A stretch of 64,000 nucleotides of DNA, taken from Paenibacillus sp. (lineage in GTDB: Bacteria; Bacillota; Bacilli; Paenibacillales; Paenibacillaceae). Under the pieces are notes generated by a model. That model was not told the origin of the DNA. It was given only the letters and a program-made list of their open reading frames with translations, and did no database searches. Location: assembly GCA_031254035.1 (NCBI GenBank), contig JAIRVF010000069.1:1-64000 (forward strand), written 5' to 3'. Below are positions 43,331 through 52,114 of the stretch, in pieces. A program made the translations under genes and the position numbers. Every line of letters starts with the position of its first letter. Position 1 is the stretch's first letter.

Positions 43331-43376
43331 GGCGCGATCAAGAAAATGGTTGCTATTTTCTTGATCGCGCCTTTTT
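43331..43376. terminator. 17-bp perfect palindrome, probable bidirectional terminator
   Basis: GGCGCGATCAAGAAAAT (43331-43347) pairs perfectly with its complement at 43355-43371 around a 7-nt loop, followed by five T on the plus strand. On the minus strand it lies 110 nt after the phoH-like stop and is followed by T-rich sequence. Part of the left arm is repeated directly at about 43313-43322. Confidence 0.7.
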
Positions 43377-43484
43377 AGAAATGCTTTACTTAGGCTGCTG
43401 TCAATGCCACCTAAGATTAAAAGCCCTAGACCTTATGCTCATTTAAGCTGAACTCCAGGACTCTGATTGTGTCAACCTCGATAT

Positions 43485-44816
43485 CTACAGCAGATCCGCC
43501 GCCAACTGCGCCAACTTGGAGCGCTCTCCCTTTTCCAAGGTAATATGCCCGCTAATACCCTCCTGCTTGAATTTCTCCACGATATAGGTGAGACCGTTGC
43601 TCGAAGCATCCAGATAAGGATGATCAATTTGCTCTGGATCACCCATTAAAATGATCTTGCTGCCCTCCCCAACACGGGACACAATCGTTTTCACCTCATG
43701 GCGAGACAAATTTTGCGCTTCATCAATGATAATAAACTGACCTGGGATGGATCTGCCGCGAATGTAGGTCAGAGCCTCTACCTGGATACTGCCTAGACCC
43801 ATCAAAATTTTATCGATATCACCCGACTTTTTCGTATCGAACAAAAACTCGAGGTTATCATAGATCGGCTGCATCCAGGGACGCAGCTTCTCTTCCTTCT
43901 CGCCTGGTAAATATCCGATATCCTTTCCCATTGGAACCACCGGCCGCGCGATCAGCAGCTTCTTGTACTTATGCTCATCCTCCACTTTCATAAGTCCGGC
44001 CGCCAAAGCCAACAGTGTTTTGCCAGTACCCGCTTTGCCGGTTATCGTCACGAGCGGAATGTCATCGTTTAATAAAAGCTCGAGCGCCATCCGCTGCTGG
44101 GCATTCCGTGCGTTGATCCCCCAGACGGCATCATTGCTCAAGTAAAGCGGCTCTAGCCGCGAACCCTCCGCGTTCACTTTCAGCAGAGCCGACTTTGTGC
44201 TGCCTATTTCGTCCTTTAATATCACAAATTCATGCGGGTAGAGCGGATAAGAGATATGAAGCGGTTTGACAGACAGAAAACGGAATGAATAAAACTCATC
44301 TATAATGGAAGGATGAACCTTCAGCTTCAAATTGCCGGAATAGAGATCATCTGGACCTGCCGTCCGATCGGATAAATAATCCTGCGTATTGAGCCCGAGC
44401 ACATCGGCCTTAATTCTGACCAGCACATCTTTGCTTACCAGAGCCACCTGGGCGGGATCCTTCTTCCCGCTCTCCTCCATATGATAATTCAAAGCAACAG
44501 CGAGTATGCGGTTGTCATTGGAAATTTCACCGAACATCTCCTGCACCTTGACAAAACTTCGGTGATTCAATTCAACTTTCAGGCTGCCGCCAGTATTTAA
44601 CTTGACCCCGCTATGCAGATGACCGATTTCCCTCAGTTGATCCAATAAACGCGACACCATACGAGCGTTGCGGCCGATTTCATCGGCATTACGTTTCTTG
44701 GAGTCAATTTCTTCCAAAACTACCGCAGGAATAATGACCTCATGCTCTTCAAATGCATAGATCGCTCCGGGGTCGTGAAGAAGCACATTGGTATCCAGTA
44801 CAAAAATCTTTCTCAT
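43485..44816 (-). CDS. ylaK: PIN-domain and PhoH ATPase protein (PhoH2 type)
   Basis: 443 residues. An N-terminal PIN RNase domain (about 1-130: KIFVLDTNVLLHDPGAIYAF, EEIDSKKRNADEIGRNAR) is fused to a C-terminal PhoH ATPase with Walker A ITGKAGTGKTLLALAAGL and Walker B FIIIDEAQNLSRHEVKTIVS. PhoH2-type proteins unwind and cleave RNA. The ATG at 44816 follows GGAGGGAG; the upstream 18 codons are discarded. It is divergent from the lipoprotein gene, as in the ylaJ-ylaK region of Bacilli. Confidence 0.9.
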   Translation of the reverse strand: MRKIFVLDTNVLLHDPGAIYAFEEHEVIIPAVVLEEIDSKKRNADEIGRNARMVSRLLDQLREIGHLHSGVKLNTGGSLKVELNHRSFVKVQEMFGEISNDNRILAVALNYHMEESGKKDPAQVALVSKDVLVRIKADVLGLNTQDYLSDRTAGPDDLYSGNLKLKVHPSIIDEFYSFRFLSVKPLHISYPLYPHEFVILKDEIGSTKSALLKVNAEGSRLEPLYLSNDAVWGINARNAQQRMALELLLNDDIPLVTITGKAGTGKTLLALAAGLMKVEDEHKYKKLLIARPVVPMGKDIGYLPGEKEEKLRPWMQPIYDNLEFLFDTKKSGDIDKILMGLGSIQVEALTYIRGRSIPGQFIIIDEAQNLSRHEVKTIVSRVGEGSKIILMGDPEQIDHPYLDASSNGLTYIVEKFKQEGISGHITLEKGERSKLAQLAADLL

Positions 44817-44921
44817 ACTTCTCCCTCCACTAACTCGTAATGAACACATAAATTGTTCCATCATGGACATCCTAAGTTACAATTCGCATTAGAATCTTTG
44901 ACCTGGAAAGGACGATCACAT

Positions 44922-45494
44922 ATGAGAACGCTTCTTATTATTTTGCTGGCACTGGCTGTCGTCAGCGGCTGTAACAAGGCTCAGAACAAAAATGCATCAC
45001 CCTCTCCTCAAAGTAAACAAGGACCGGCGGCCACATCCACCAACTATAACCGATTTACGTTAAATTCTACCGGCAACCAGCCGGCTCGGAAGGCGAATAA
45101 CACAACAACCGATCTGGCTTTAAAAGATCATCTTGAAGCACTTGCTCAAAGAGTGGCCGGAGTAAACAAAGCTCATGCGGTTGTGTTCGGCAATACGGCG
45201 GTGGTCGGCATTGATGTAGACGGCAAGCTTACCCGTTCTCGAGTAGGAAACATCAAGTATTCCGTAGCTGAAGCGCTCCGAAAGGACCCACGGGGCAAAA
45301 ACACACTCGTAACAGCCGACATGGATTTGTCTCACAGAATAGCTGAGATTGGAACGCATATCCAAAAAGGACAACCTGTTTCCGGATTCGCGTCAGAGCT
45401 GGCTGATATTGTCGGGCGTATCATTCCACAGCTTCCTAAAGATGTAAAACCAAGAACTCAAACTCCACCAGCCGCACCGACCTCCAAACATTAA
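44922..45494 (+). CDS. ylaJ: YhcN/YlaJ family sporulation lipoprotein
   Basis: 190 residues. The lipoprotein signal MRTLLIILLALAVVSGC places the lipidated cysteine at about residue 17. A Ser/Asn/Pro-rich linker is followed by the YhcN/YlaJ domain (about 65-165: ALAQRVAGVNKAHAVVFGNT, VGIDVDGKLTRSRVGNIKYS, AEALRKDPRGKNTLVTADMD). Family members are spore membrane or coat lipoproteins with a role in germination. The ATG at 44922 has GGAAAGGA upstream and is preferred to an earlier one at 44853. A strong terminator follows. Confidence 0.88.
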   Translation: MRTLLIILLALAVVSGCNKAQNKNASPSPQSKQGPAATSTNYNRFTLNSTGNQPARKANNTTTDLALKDHLEALAQRVAGVNKAHAVVFGNTAVVGIDVDGKLTRSRVGNIKYSVAEALRKDPRGKNTLVTADMDLSHRIAEIGTHIQKGQPVSGFASELADIVGRIIPQLPKDVKPRTQTPPAAPTSKH

Positions 45495-45697
45495 ATGCAC
45501 ATTGACGATTCACCACAATTCAACATTTTCCGTAAGGAATGAAGAAAAAGCCTAGTGAGAAACTCACTAGGCTTTTTCTTTAAACGTGCAAGGACACAGG
45601 TAAATGCGTCCTGCTTAAGAACCGGCAGGCCGGTAGTTGCAGCATTCAATTGGATCAATAATAGCTGAGTGCAAAGTGCAACCACTCCGGACATCAT
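45491..45697 (-). CDS. Doubtful small open frame with good ribosome binding site
   Basis: 68 residues starting MMSGVVALCTQLLLIQLNAA, moderately hydrophobic at the N-terminus. AGGAGG lies about 5 nt before the first ATG. However, the frame runs through the perfect terminator stem of the convergent lipoprotein gene and resembles no family I know. It may be a short peptide, or chance; the ribosome binding site is the only support. Confidence 0.25.
   Translation of the reverse strand: MMSGVVALCTQLLLIQLNAATTGLPVLKQDAFTCVLARLKKKPSEFLTRLFLHSLRKMLNCGESSMCI
45545..45577 (+). terminator. Terminator downstream of the YlaJ-like gene
   Basis: AAAAAGCCTAGTGAG pairs perfectly with CTCACTAGGCTTTTT around a 3-nt loop. 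The symmetry of A and T runs would let it work in both directions. Confidence 0.9.
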
Positions 45698-45767
45698 AGC
45701 GACCTCCTGTACAGGTTCCAGTGTACTCTATTATATTAGATAGCTTCGCAAATATTGCACCCAAAGT

Positions 45768-46850
45768 TTACGGATTCGCTTTTTCCACGGCATCCGCCGA
45801 AGCCGCAGGCAAGGTCTTGCCTGCAATCTCGTCCTGGAGCGCCTGTTTTGCCTTATCCAGCTCCGCATCATTCACGTAAACGTAAGGACTTTTCCACGTA
45901 CCGGTAATTGGCATGAATTTAACGTCGGCCTTATTGACCTTCCAATAGGTTGCAATCATATTCTTCAGCTGTTCATTTTCGAAGTCGGTATCCATGTTTT
46001 TGTCCATGGCATCAAGAACGCCGCCCAGGCTGGTCACGCCCTTGAACGATTGCATCTGGTCGATCAGCGCATGAAGAACTTCATTTTGCCTGCGGTTGCG
46101 GTCAAAATCATCGGAACCTTTGGTTTTCGGCTTGCAGTTCGATTTGCGGTAACGCACATAATCCAGTGCTTTCTCGCCATCAAGCTTCTGCTGGCCTGTT
46201 TTCAGATTAATGTTTGTTCCATCAGCTGTGTCTCGATAGCACATATTCATGTCAACATTAACGTCCACGCCGCCAAGAGCATCGACCGCATCACTGAAAC
46301 CTTGGAAGTTAATAACCGTGGCATAATCAATGGGAATGTCCATGTATTTGCTCATCATGGTTTTCATTTCATCCGTAGCCTTATTGCCGCCTTTTTTCTC
46401 TTCTGAGAGGAAGGTTGGATAATAGGCGTTTGCCTTGTTAGGTCTATATCCCTTCAGATTGATCCGCGTATCCCGCGGAAGCGAAACGACCGTGACTGTT
46501 TTGGTATCCGGATTAAACGCAGTTACCATGATGACGTCCGAAAGATGCGTACCCGTCACAGGACGGTAGTCCGTACCGAGCAGCAGCATGGTCACAGGCT
46601 TCACCTTCGCCGATTTTTCCGGAGGGACCGGATTATCGTTTCCGGTATTCAGCACACCGTGTTCAGCCTTGTAATACAGCCATCCAGCGTACCCGCCGAC
46701 GGATAGTCCGGCGAGAATAATGACGATGAACACCAATATAAGAAATGTTTTGAACCTACTTTTCTTTTTTTTCTTATTCCTTGGCGGCTGTTTGTTTTCT
46801 TTGTTGCCACTATGAGATCGTGGAGGTAAATTACTTTTGCTAGAACTCAT
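45768..46850 (-). CDS. LytR-CpsA-Psr (LCP) wall glycopolymer transferase
   Basis: 360 residues. A basic cytoplasmic tail (NKKKKKSRFKT) precedes one membrane helix (about 32-52) and an extracellular LCP domain. That domain has VVSLPRDTRINLKGYRPNKA, VINFQGFSDAVDALGGVDVN and KLDGEKALDYVRYRKS; the arginines and aspartates of these motifs bind the polyprenyl pyrophosphate. LCP proteins attach teichoic acid or other glycopolymers to peptidoglycan. The ATG at 46850 has AAGGTG 7 nt upstream and is preferred to the ATG at 46868. Substrate polymer not determinable. Confidence 0.9.
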   Translation of the reverse strand: MSSSKSNLPPRSHSGNKENKQPPRNKKKKKSRFKTFLILVFIVIILAGLSVGGYAGWLYYKAEHGVLNTGNDNPVPPEKSAKVKPVTMLLLGTDYRPVTGTHLSDVIMVTAFNPDTKTVTVVSLPRDTRINLKGYRPNKANAYYPTFLSEEKKGGNKATDEMKTMMSKYMDIPIDYATVINFQGFSDAVDALGGVDVNVDMNMCYRDTADGTNINLKTGQQKLDGEKALDYVRYRKSNCKPKTKGSDDFDRNRRQNEVLHALIDQMQSFKGVTSLGGVLDAMDKNMDTDFENEQLKNMIATYWKVNKADVKFMPITGTWKSPYVYVNDAELDKAKQALQDEIAGKTLPAASADAVEKANP

Positions 46851-46944
46851 CTCAAACACCTTTTTCATTTATTTTGAGGTTTTCTCTCTATAAACGACGC
46901 CAATCACAAGAAAATGTATATTACTGAGGCCAGAGGAGGCTGCC

Positions 46945-47241
46945 TTAACCTCTTTTAGCTGCCGCCTCCGCCTTTTTCTTCTGACGTGCTTCCACAAAAT
47001 ACCGAACGCGTACCAGCAGCATCAAAGCAACTGCAACAAGTAGGCACTGGATAATCGGAAGCTTGTCGTGCTGAAATATGAGCAGCATACCCGATCCTAT
47101 TGCCATCAGGATATACAGTATAATCTCTTTCAACAAAGGAAGCTTCTGTCTGACGCGGAATACCTTATTGTAAACATACGTAATCAACACGAAAATGATA
47201 ATGTACGACACAAGTGGATGCGAGGCAAACCAAGCTTGCAC
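46945..47241 (-). CDS. ylaH: YlaH-like membrane protein
   Basis: 98 residues with three hydrophobic segments (about 8-25, 38-57, 62-78) and a charged tail EARQKKKAEAAAKRG. YlaH lies next to typA in Bacilli, as here. It starts with GTG at 47241, 50 nt after the typA stop. The gap has AAAGGAG about 11 nt before the start. The function is unknown. Confidence 0.82.
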   Translation of the reverse strand: MQAWFASHPLVSYIIIFVLITYVYNKVFRVRQKLPLLKEIILYILMAIGSGMLLIFQHDKLPIIQCLLVAVALMLLVRVRYFVEARQKKKAEAAAKRG

Positions 47242-47265
47242 TTAGGGTACACTCCTTTCAGAGAT

Positions 47266-47284
47266 ACAGGCCAAAAAGGCCTGT
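47266..47284. other. Intercistronic hairpin between typA and ylaH
   Basis: ACAGGCC and GGCCTGT form a perfect 7-bp stem with a 5-nt A/T loop. No T-run follows, so read-through into ylaH is expected. Confidence 0.5.
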
Positions 47285-47291
47285 ACGTTCT

Positions 47292-49133
47292 TTACAGATT
47301 GGATTCTGCCATTTTGCGGTGCTTCTCGGCGCGTTCACGTTCGCTCTTGTTCAGGATCTTCTTGCGAAGACGAATCGATTTAGGCGTAATTTCGCAAAGC
47401 TCATCGTCATTCAAATATTCAAGCGCCTGTTCCATCGAGAAGATGATCGGTGTTTTCATTCTTACCGTTTCTTCCTTGTTGGCAGAGCGGATGTTGTTTA
47501 CCGCTTTTTCTTTACAGATATTTACGACGATGTCGTTATCGCGGGTATGCTCGCCAACGATCATGCCTTCGTATATTTCGGTTCCCGGTTCCATGAACAG
47601 AGTTCCGCGGTCTTCTATACCCATCATACCATAAGTTGTACTTGTTCCGCTTTCGCTTGCGACAAGCACGCCTTGGTGACGTCCGCCAACTTGGCCGCCA
47701 ATCAGCGGTCCATAGCTGTCAAATGCATGGTTCATCACGCCGTAGCCACGAGTCAGTGTCAGGAAGTACGTACGGTATCCAATCAAACCACGAGCTGGAA
47801 TCAGGAATTCCAGACGAACTTGGCCATTACCGGAATTAACCATATTGACCATTTCGGCTTTACGCATTCCGAGACTCTCCATAACGGAACCCATGCTTTC
47901 TTCTGGAATATCGATCAGAAGACGTTCGATCGGCTCCATTTTTTTGCCGTCGACTTCACGAACGATAACCTCAGGTTTCGATACCTGCAGCTCATAACCT
48001 TCACGACGCATATTCTCAATCAGAATACCCAGATGAAGCTCACCACGTCCGGAAACGATGAATGCGTCCGGGCTGTCCGTTTCATCCACACGCAAGCTCA
48101 CGTCTGTTTCAAGCTCTTTCATCAGGCGATCACGCAATTTACGAGATGTTACCCATTTGCCTTCACGACCCGCGAAAGGGCTGTTGTTAACAAGGAATGT
48201 CATTTGCAGTGTCGGCTCATCGATTTTAAGAACTGGAAGTGCTTCGGGGTTTTGCGGATCGGCAATCGTTTCACCAATATTGATGTCTTTGATGCCTGCA
48301 ATAGCGACGATATCGCCTGCGCCGGCTTCTTCCATCTCAATGCGCTTCAGACCTTGGAAGCCGAACAGCTTCTCAATCCGAGCCGTTTTACTCTTACCAT
48401 CGCGCATAATCACTGTAACAGATTGTCCCTGTTTGATCACGCCGCGGTTCACGCGACCGATCGCAATACGTCCCAGGTATTCATTGTAGTCCATCAAGGT
48501 TACGAGGAACTGGAGAGGTTCTTCTACATTTTCAGTAGGATGAGGGATATGATCCGTAATCGTTTCATACAATGCAAGCATGTTATCATCCTGTTTCTCA
48601 GGATCCATGCTAGAAGTCCCGTTCAATGCGGAAGCATATACAACAGGGAAGTTCAGCTGATCGTCATTAGCATCAAGCTCAATGAACAGATCCAGCACTT
48701 CATCAATCACCTCTGCCGGACGAGCCGCAGGACGGTCGATCTTGTTCACGACGACAATCGGAGTCAAATTTTGCTCCAAGGCCTTACGGAGTACGAATTT
48801 GGTCTGAGGCATGCAGCCTTCATATGCGTCTACGACTAGCAGTACACCGTCAACCATTTTCATGATCCGTTCCACTTCACCGCCAAAGTCGGCGTGTCCC
48901 GGTGTATCCAAAATATTGATCAAGTAATCTTTATACGTAATGGCTGTATTTTTAGCCAAAATGGTAATGCCGCGTTCACGCTCCAGATCATTGGAGTCCA
49001 TGGCCCGCTCCTGCAAATGCTCGTGTTTCCCGAAAATACCTGATTGTTGCAGAAGTTGGTCTACTAGTGTTGTTTTACCGTGGTCAACGTGGGCAATAAT
49101 CGCGATGTTGCGAATTTTATCTCTTGAATGCAT
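47292..49133 (-). CDS. typA: Translational GTPase TypA/BipA
   Basis: 613 residues. G1 is [19 protein letters not shown], followed by RGITI, G3 [18 protein letters not shown] and G4 [13 protein letters not shown]. Domains II, III, V and the BipA-specific C-terminal domain follow. It binds 70S ribosomes and helps 50S assembly, mainly under cold or stress. The ATG at 49133 (MHSRDKIRN) is chosen by family alignment; the TTG ten codons upstream is possible but the extra residues are not family-like. The long plus-strand open frame opposite this gene is an antisense shadow. Confidence 0.96.
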   Translation of the reverse strand: MHSRDKIRNIAIIAHVDHGKTTLVDQLLQQSGIFGKHEHLQERAMDSNDLERERGITILAKNTAITYKDYLINILDTPGHADFGGEVERIMKMVDGVLLVVDAYEGCMPQTKFVLRKALEQNLTPIVVVNKIDRPAARPAEVIDEVLDLFIELDANDDQLNFPVVYASALNGTSSMDPEKQDDNMLALYETITDHIPHPTENVEEPLQFLVTLMDYNEYLGRIAIGRVNRGVIKQGQSVTVIMRDGKSKTARIEKLFGFQGLKRIEMEEAGAGDIVAIAGIKDINIGETIADPQNPEALPVLKIDEPTLQMTFLVNNSPFAGREGKWVTSRKLRDRLMKELETDVSLRVDETDSPDAFIVSGRGELHLGILIENMRREGYELQVSKPEVIVREVDGKKMEPIERLLIDIPEESMGSVMESLGMRKAEMVNMVNSGNGQVRLEFLIPARGLIGYRTYFLTLTRGYGVMNHAFDSYGPLIGGQVGGRHQGVLVASESGTSTTYGMMGIEDRGTLFMEPGTEIYEGMIVGEHTRDNDIVVNICKEKAVNNIRSANKEETVRMKTPIIFSMEQALEYLNDDELCEITPKSIRLRKKILNKSERERAEKHRKMAESNL

Positions 49134-49299
49134 GACTTTTATACCGATCCTTTCGTTTTTCAAATCAATGCGATGTCTTTCACCAAAAGAAGCGCCAGGC
49201 GGTAATGCCGACGCTTCAACATATCCCTTATATTATAGTGAATTTTCAGAAAAAAACAAGCGCTTTTCCAGAAAATGAATGAACCAACCTGAGGTCTTT

Positions 49300-49806
49300 T
49301 CAGCCCCCATACCACTTTCCTCCTTTTGATTTCCCTCTCCCCAAAATAAACCATATTCCAATCGCTATGAGCAAAACTGCCAGCACATAAATGCCACCGG
49401 TGTGCAGTAAAGTGAAGAAAAGAAGAACGAGCGACACAAATCCGAGCAGTAGCGCGATCAGCAGCACACCTTCCGGTCTGGGCGATTCAAACATATAATA
49501 TTCGTATACCCCAACTGCGACGCCAAGCATAAGAACCGGCCAAAGGTACGTCATGAGCCCCCAGCCCCAAAGATTGCAAATACCAAACAGCAAACCGTAA
49601 ACTACCAGAACGCCTCCAGGTATCAGTACGATGGCTCTAGCCCGGTTGCTGTAAAACAGCAGATGAACCAGCAAGCCGACGAGGATAATGACAAATGGCC
49701 AAAGCGTACGCCCCAGAAAACCAAATACCCCCAATTTCCCTAACAAAATCACAATACCAGCCACGACTATGAGTAGACCCAATCTTACGTCATTCTTGGA
49801 GGACAT
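49300..49806 (-). CDS. LiaF-like transmembrane domain protein
   Basis: 168 residues with about five membrane helices, starting MSSKNDVRLGLLIVVAGIVI and ending in a glycine/lysine-rich tail (GRGKSKGGKWYGG). The repeated helix pairs resemble the membrane domain of LiaF/DUF5668 proteins. The C-terminal LiaF sensor domain is absent. GAGGGTGGGG precedes the ATG at 49806, so 14 earlier codons are dropped. It might sense envelope stress, but no liaRS-type partner is nearby. Confidence 0.65.
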   Translation of the reverse strand: MSSKNDVRLGLLIVVAGIVILLGKLGVFGFLGRTLWPFVIILVGLLVHLLFYSNRARAIVLIPGGVLVVYGLLFGICNLWGWGLMTYLWPVLMLGVAVGVYEYYMFESPRPEGVLLIALLLGFVSLVLLFFTLLHTGGIYVLAVLLIAIGIWFILGRGKSKGGKWYGG

Positions 49807-49972
49807 TTTCCCCACCCTCTTTTCCTCTATAACCTTGCATGACCGCATCCCCTTTTAGCAGGATACGACATGTTTTCACCATTAGTTTATCTGAAAAAGA
49901 GCGAAAAAACCATATTCGACCCGTAAATTTTTTACAATGGTAAACGGAATAAAGCTGCAAAAATAACGCATG

Positions 49973-49998
49973 AAAAAAGCCGGTAACTCCACCGGCTG
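49973..49998 (-). terminator. Terminator downstream of the TerC gene
   Basis: AGCCGGT and ACCGGCT form a perfect stem followed on the minus strand by six T residues. Confidence 0.85.
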
Positions 49999-50009
49999 TT
50001 GAAATGCGG

Positions 50010-50669
50010 TTATGAACGGCGGAGCGTTAGCTTGCGGAAGCCCCCAGCAGTTATGACTAGCACCGTCATCAAGGCGGGTACAAGCTTGTGCAGTTCAGGC
50101 ATCACGGAAGATAGGAGAACCCCCATTCTGGAATCTTGCAGCAGCATCTCTCCGGCTGTATACCCTAGAATACCCGCTCCAAAGTATACCAGCAAAGGGT
50201 AACGGTGAAGAAGACCGACGATCAAGTTGCTCCCGAACACGACGATAGGAATGCTGATTGCGATCCCAATGACGACTAAAGCCAAATCCCCGTCTGCGAC
50301 GCCTGCGAGTGCCAAGACATTGTCAAGGCTCATTACAAAGTCAGCGACCAGGATACTTCTCACCGCTTTCCAAATCGTTCCGGACTCGTCCATCCGAATG
50401 TCGTCCTTATCATCCGCCAGCAGCTTGTAGGCGATCCAGAACAGCATTGTTGCCCCTACGGCTTGTACAAACGGAATTTTCAAGAGAAGAACCGCCGCAA
50501 ACGTCAGGATGCACCTGAGTGCCACCGCTCCGAGCGCCCCCCACCACACGGCCTGCTTCCGCTGTTTAGGCGGCAAGTTTTTGCTTGCAAGCGCAATGAC
50601 CACCGCATTGTCTCCACTTAGTACCAGGTTGATCATTAAGATCTGGACAAGCAGCCATATCGATTCCAA
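50010..50669 (-). CDS. TerC/YjbE family membrane protein
   Basis: 219 residues, about seven membrane helices. TerC motifs are NLVLSGDNAVVIALASKNLP and VADFVMSLDNVLALAGVADG, with acidic residues in helices 1 and 4 expected to bind metal. Relatives export manganese to metallate secreted enzymes. The start is a TTG at 50669 with GGGGGTG 7 nt upstream; the ORF extends 6 codons further. I looked for a yybP-ykoY manganese riboswitch upstream and did not find one. Confidence 0.82.
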   Translation of the reverse strand: MESIWLLVQILMINLVLSGDNAVVIALASKNLPPKQRKQAVWWGALGAVALRCILTFAAVLLLKIPFVQAVGATMLFWIAYKLLADDKDDIRMDESGTIWKAVRSILVADFVMSLDNVLALAGVADGDLALVVIGIAISIPIVVFGSNLIVGLLHRYPLLVYFGAGILGYTAGEMLLQDSRMGVLLSSVMPELHKLVPALMTVLVITAGGFRKLTLRRS

Positions 50670-50843
50670 CAGACAACACCCCCACAATTACTCCTATGCT
50701 TCTATTGGCCAGGCTATGCTTGACTCTCGTTGAAAAATTACCCTATAATGAACCCGATTTGCAATGAATGAACCCAAAGGTTTGCTCTGATTTCGTACAC
50801 AGACAGGATGAGGAGTGTCCTGATAACGAAAAATAAACGATCT

Positions 50844-50881
50844 AAAAAAAGGACCCTCAACCTGAGTTGAAGATCCTTTTT
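50844..50881 (-). terminator. Terminator downstream of thiI
   Basis: On the minus strand AAAAGGATC and an inner AACTCAGGTT stem pair to GGTCCTTTT, followed by seven T. It directly follows the thiI stop. Confidence 0.85.
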
Positions 50882-50887
50882 ACTGTT

Positions 50888-52114
50888 TTAAAACCAGTTT
50901 TCGTCGATGACTTCTTCTTGGTCCGCTTCAATTATGGAATTCGGTGTTAGAACTACCGTTTCCGCCCGCTCTACCGCTTCCTCAAGCATCCCCTGTAAAT
51001 TCGGAAGTGATGCTTCAATTCTCTCCACAATGCGCAAATTGGGATTTGTGGCCGGCGATTTCGGCACAAACAAAGTGCAGCAATCTTCATACGGCAATAT
51101 CGACAGCTCATATGTGCCAATCTGCTTCGAAATCTCCGTAATCTCGATTTTGTCCATCATAATGAGCGGTCGCAGCAAAGGCAACTCCGTCGCCCGCCCA
51201 ATTACATTCATGCTCGGCAGCGTCTGACTTGCCACCTGTCCGAGACTGTCTCCCGTGACAAGCGCCAGCGCCCCTTCGCGCTCCGCCAGCATACTTGCGA
51301 TCCGTAGCATGGAGCGGCGCATCAGCGTAATAATCAGATTATCCTGACCAAGCCCTGTAAAGGAAGTTTGGATCTCCGTAAACGGCACCAAATGCAGCTT
51401 GACCTCTCCTGCATACCCTGATAACGCCTTTGCCAGCTCCATGACCTTCTCCTTGGCCTTACGGCTCGTAAATGGATAGCTGAAGAAATGTACACATTCC
51501 ACTTCCAGCCCCCGGCGCATGCTGGAATATCCAGCTACGGGGCTGTCAATGCCGCCGGACAGAAGCAGCATGGCCTTTCCGTTGCTGCCGCGTGGAAAAC
51601 CGCCTACGGCGGGAATAACCTCGCTGAAGATATAAGTTCCTTGTTCCCTGATCTCGACCCGGAGTTCAAGCTCCGGATTTTTCATACTGACCTTTAACTG
51701 CGGGAACTGCTTCAACAAAGGAGAGCCAATCAAGTGGTTCATTTCATGCGACGAATGCGGGAAAGCTTTCCATGCCCGTCTGGCTGTAACCTTAAACGTT
51801 GTTCCCTCTGCCAGCTCCATTTGCTTCAAAAACGCTAAACTCGTTTCGGCAATTTGCTCGAGCTGTGACGAACAAACAACCACTGGGCTGATCGAGTGAA
51901 TGCCAAATATTTTTTTCAGTTTCGCGATCATTTGAACCGCGTCCTCGCCGTTCAGCAGAATATATAATCTGCCGAATTCCTTCTGAATTTCTGCGGCAGG
52001 GAAAGATGTAAGTACAGACTTCACATGAATCAGAATCGATTTCTCAAAACGGTTCCGATTTTTTCCTTTTAGAGTAAACTCTCCGAAACGGAGCAGCAAC
52101 ATATCGTATTTCAA
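50888..52114 (-). CDS. thiI: tRNA 4-thiouridine synthase ThiI
   Basis: 408 residues. An N-terminal ferredoxin-like and THUMP domain (about 60-165) precedes the PP-loop ATPase (about 175 on: AMLLLSGGIDSPVAGYSSMR, VTGDSLGQVASQTLPSM, CCTLFVPKSPATNPNL). It adenylates U8 of tRNA and inserts sulfur. There is no rhodanese domain, as in other Bacilli, so sulfur must come straight from the cysteine desulfurase. It overlaps nifZ by 4 nt, matching the dedicated NifZ-ThiI pair. Confidence 0.95.
   Translation of the reverse strand: MKYDMLLLRFGEFTLKGKNRNRFEKSILIHVKSVLTSFPAAEIQKEFGRLYILLNGEDAVQMIAKLKKIFGIHSISPVVVCSSQLEQIAETSLAFLKQMELAEGTTFKVTARRAWKAFPHSSHEMNHLIGSPLLKQFPQLKVSMKNPELELRVEIREQGTYIFSEVIPAVGGFPRGSNGKAMLLLSGGIDSPVAGYSSMRRGLEVECVHFFSYPFTSRKAKEKVMELAKALSGYAGEVKLHLVPFTEIQTSFTGLGQDNLIITLMRRSMLRIASMLAEREGALALVTGDSLGQVASQTLPSMNVIGRATELPLLRPLIMMDKIEITEISKQIGTYELSILPYEDCCTLFVPKSPATNPNLRIVERIEASLPNLQGMLEEAVERAETVVLTPNSIIEADQEEVIDENWF

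Noticed and set aside
47214..48839. 541-residue open frame on the plus strand
   Set aside because: It is the antisense of typA, which has full GTPase motifs. The composition of the antisense product (many His, Phe and Arg) and lack of a ribosome binding site indicate a shadow.
50670..50890. Manganese (yybP-ykoY) riboswitch before the TerC gene
   Set aside because: Often found before this family, but I could not identify the conserved loops; only the thiI terminator and a plain leader are visible.
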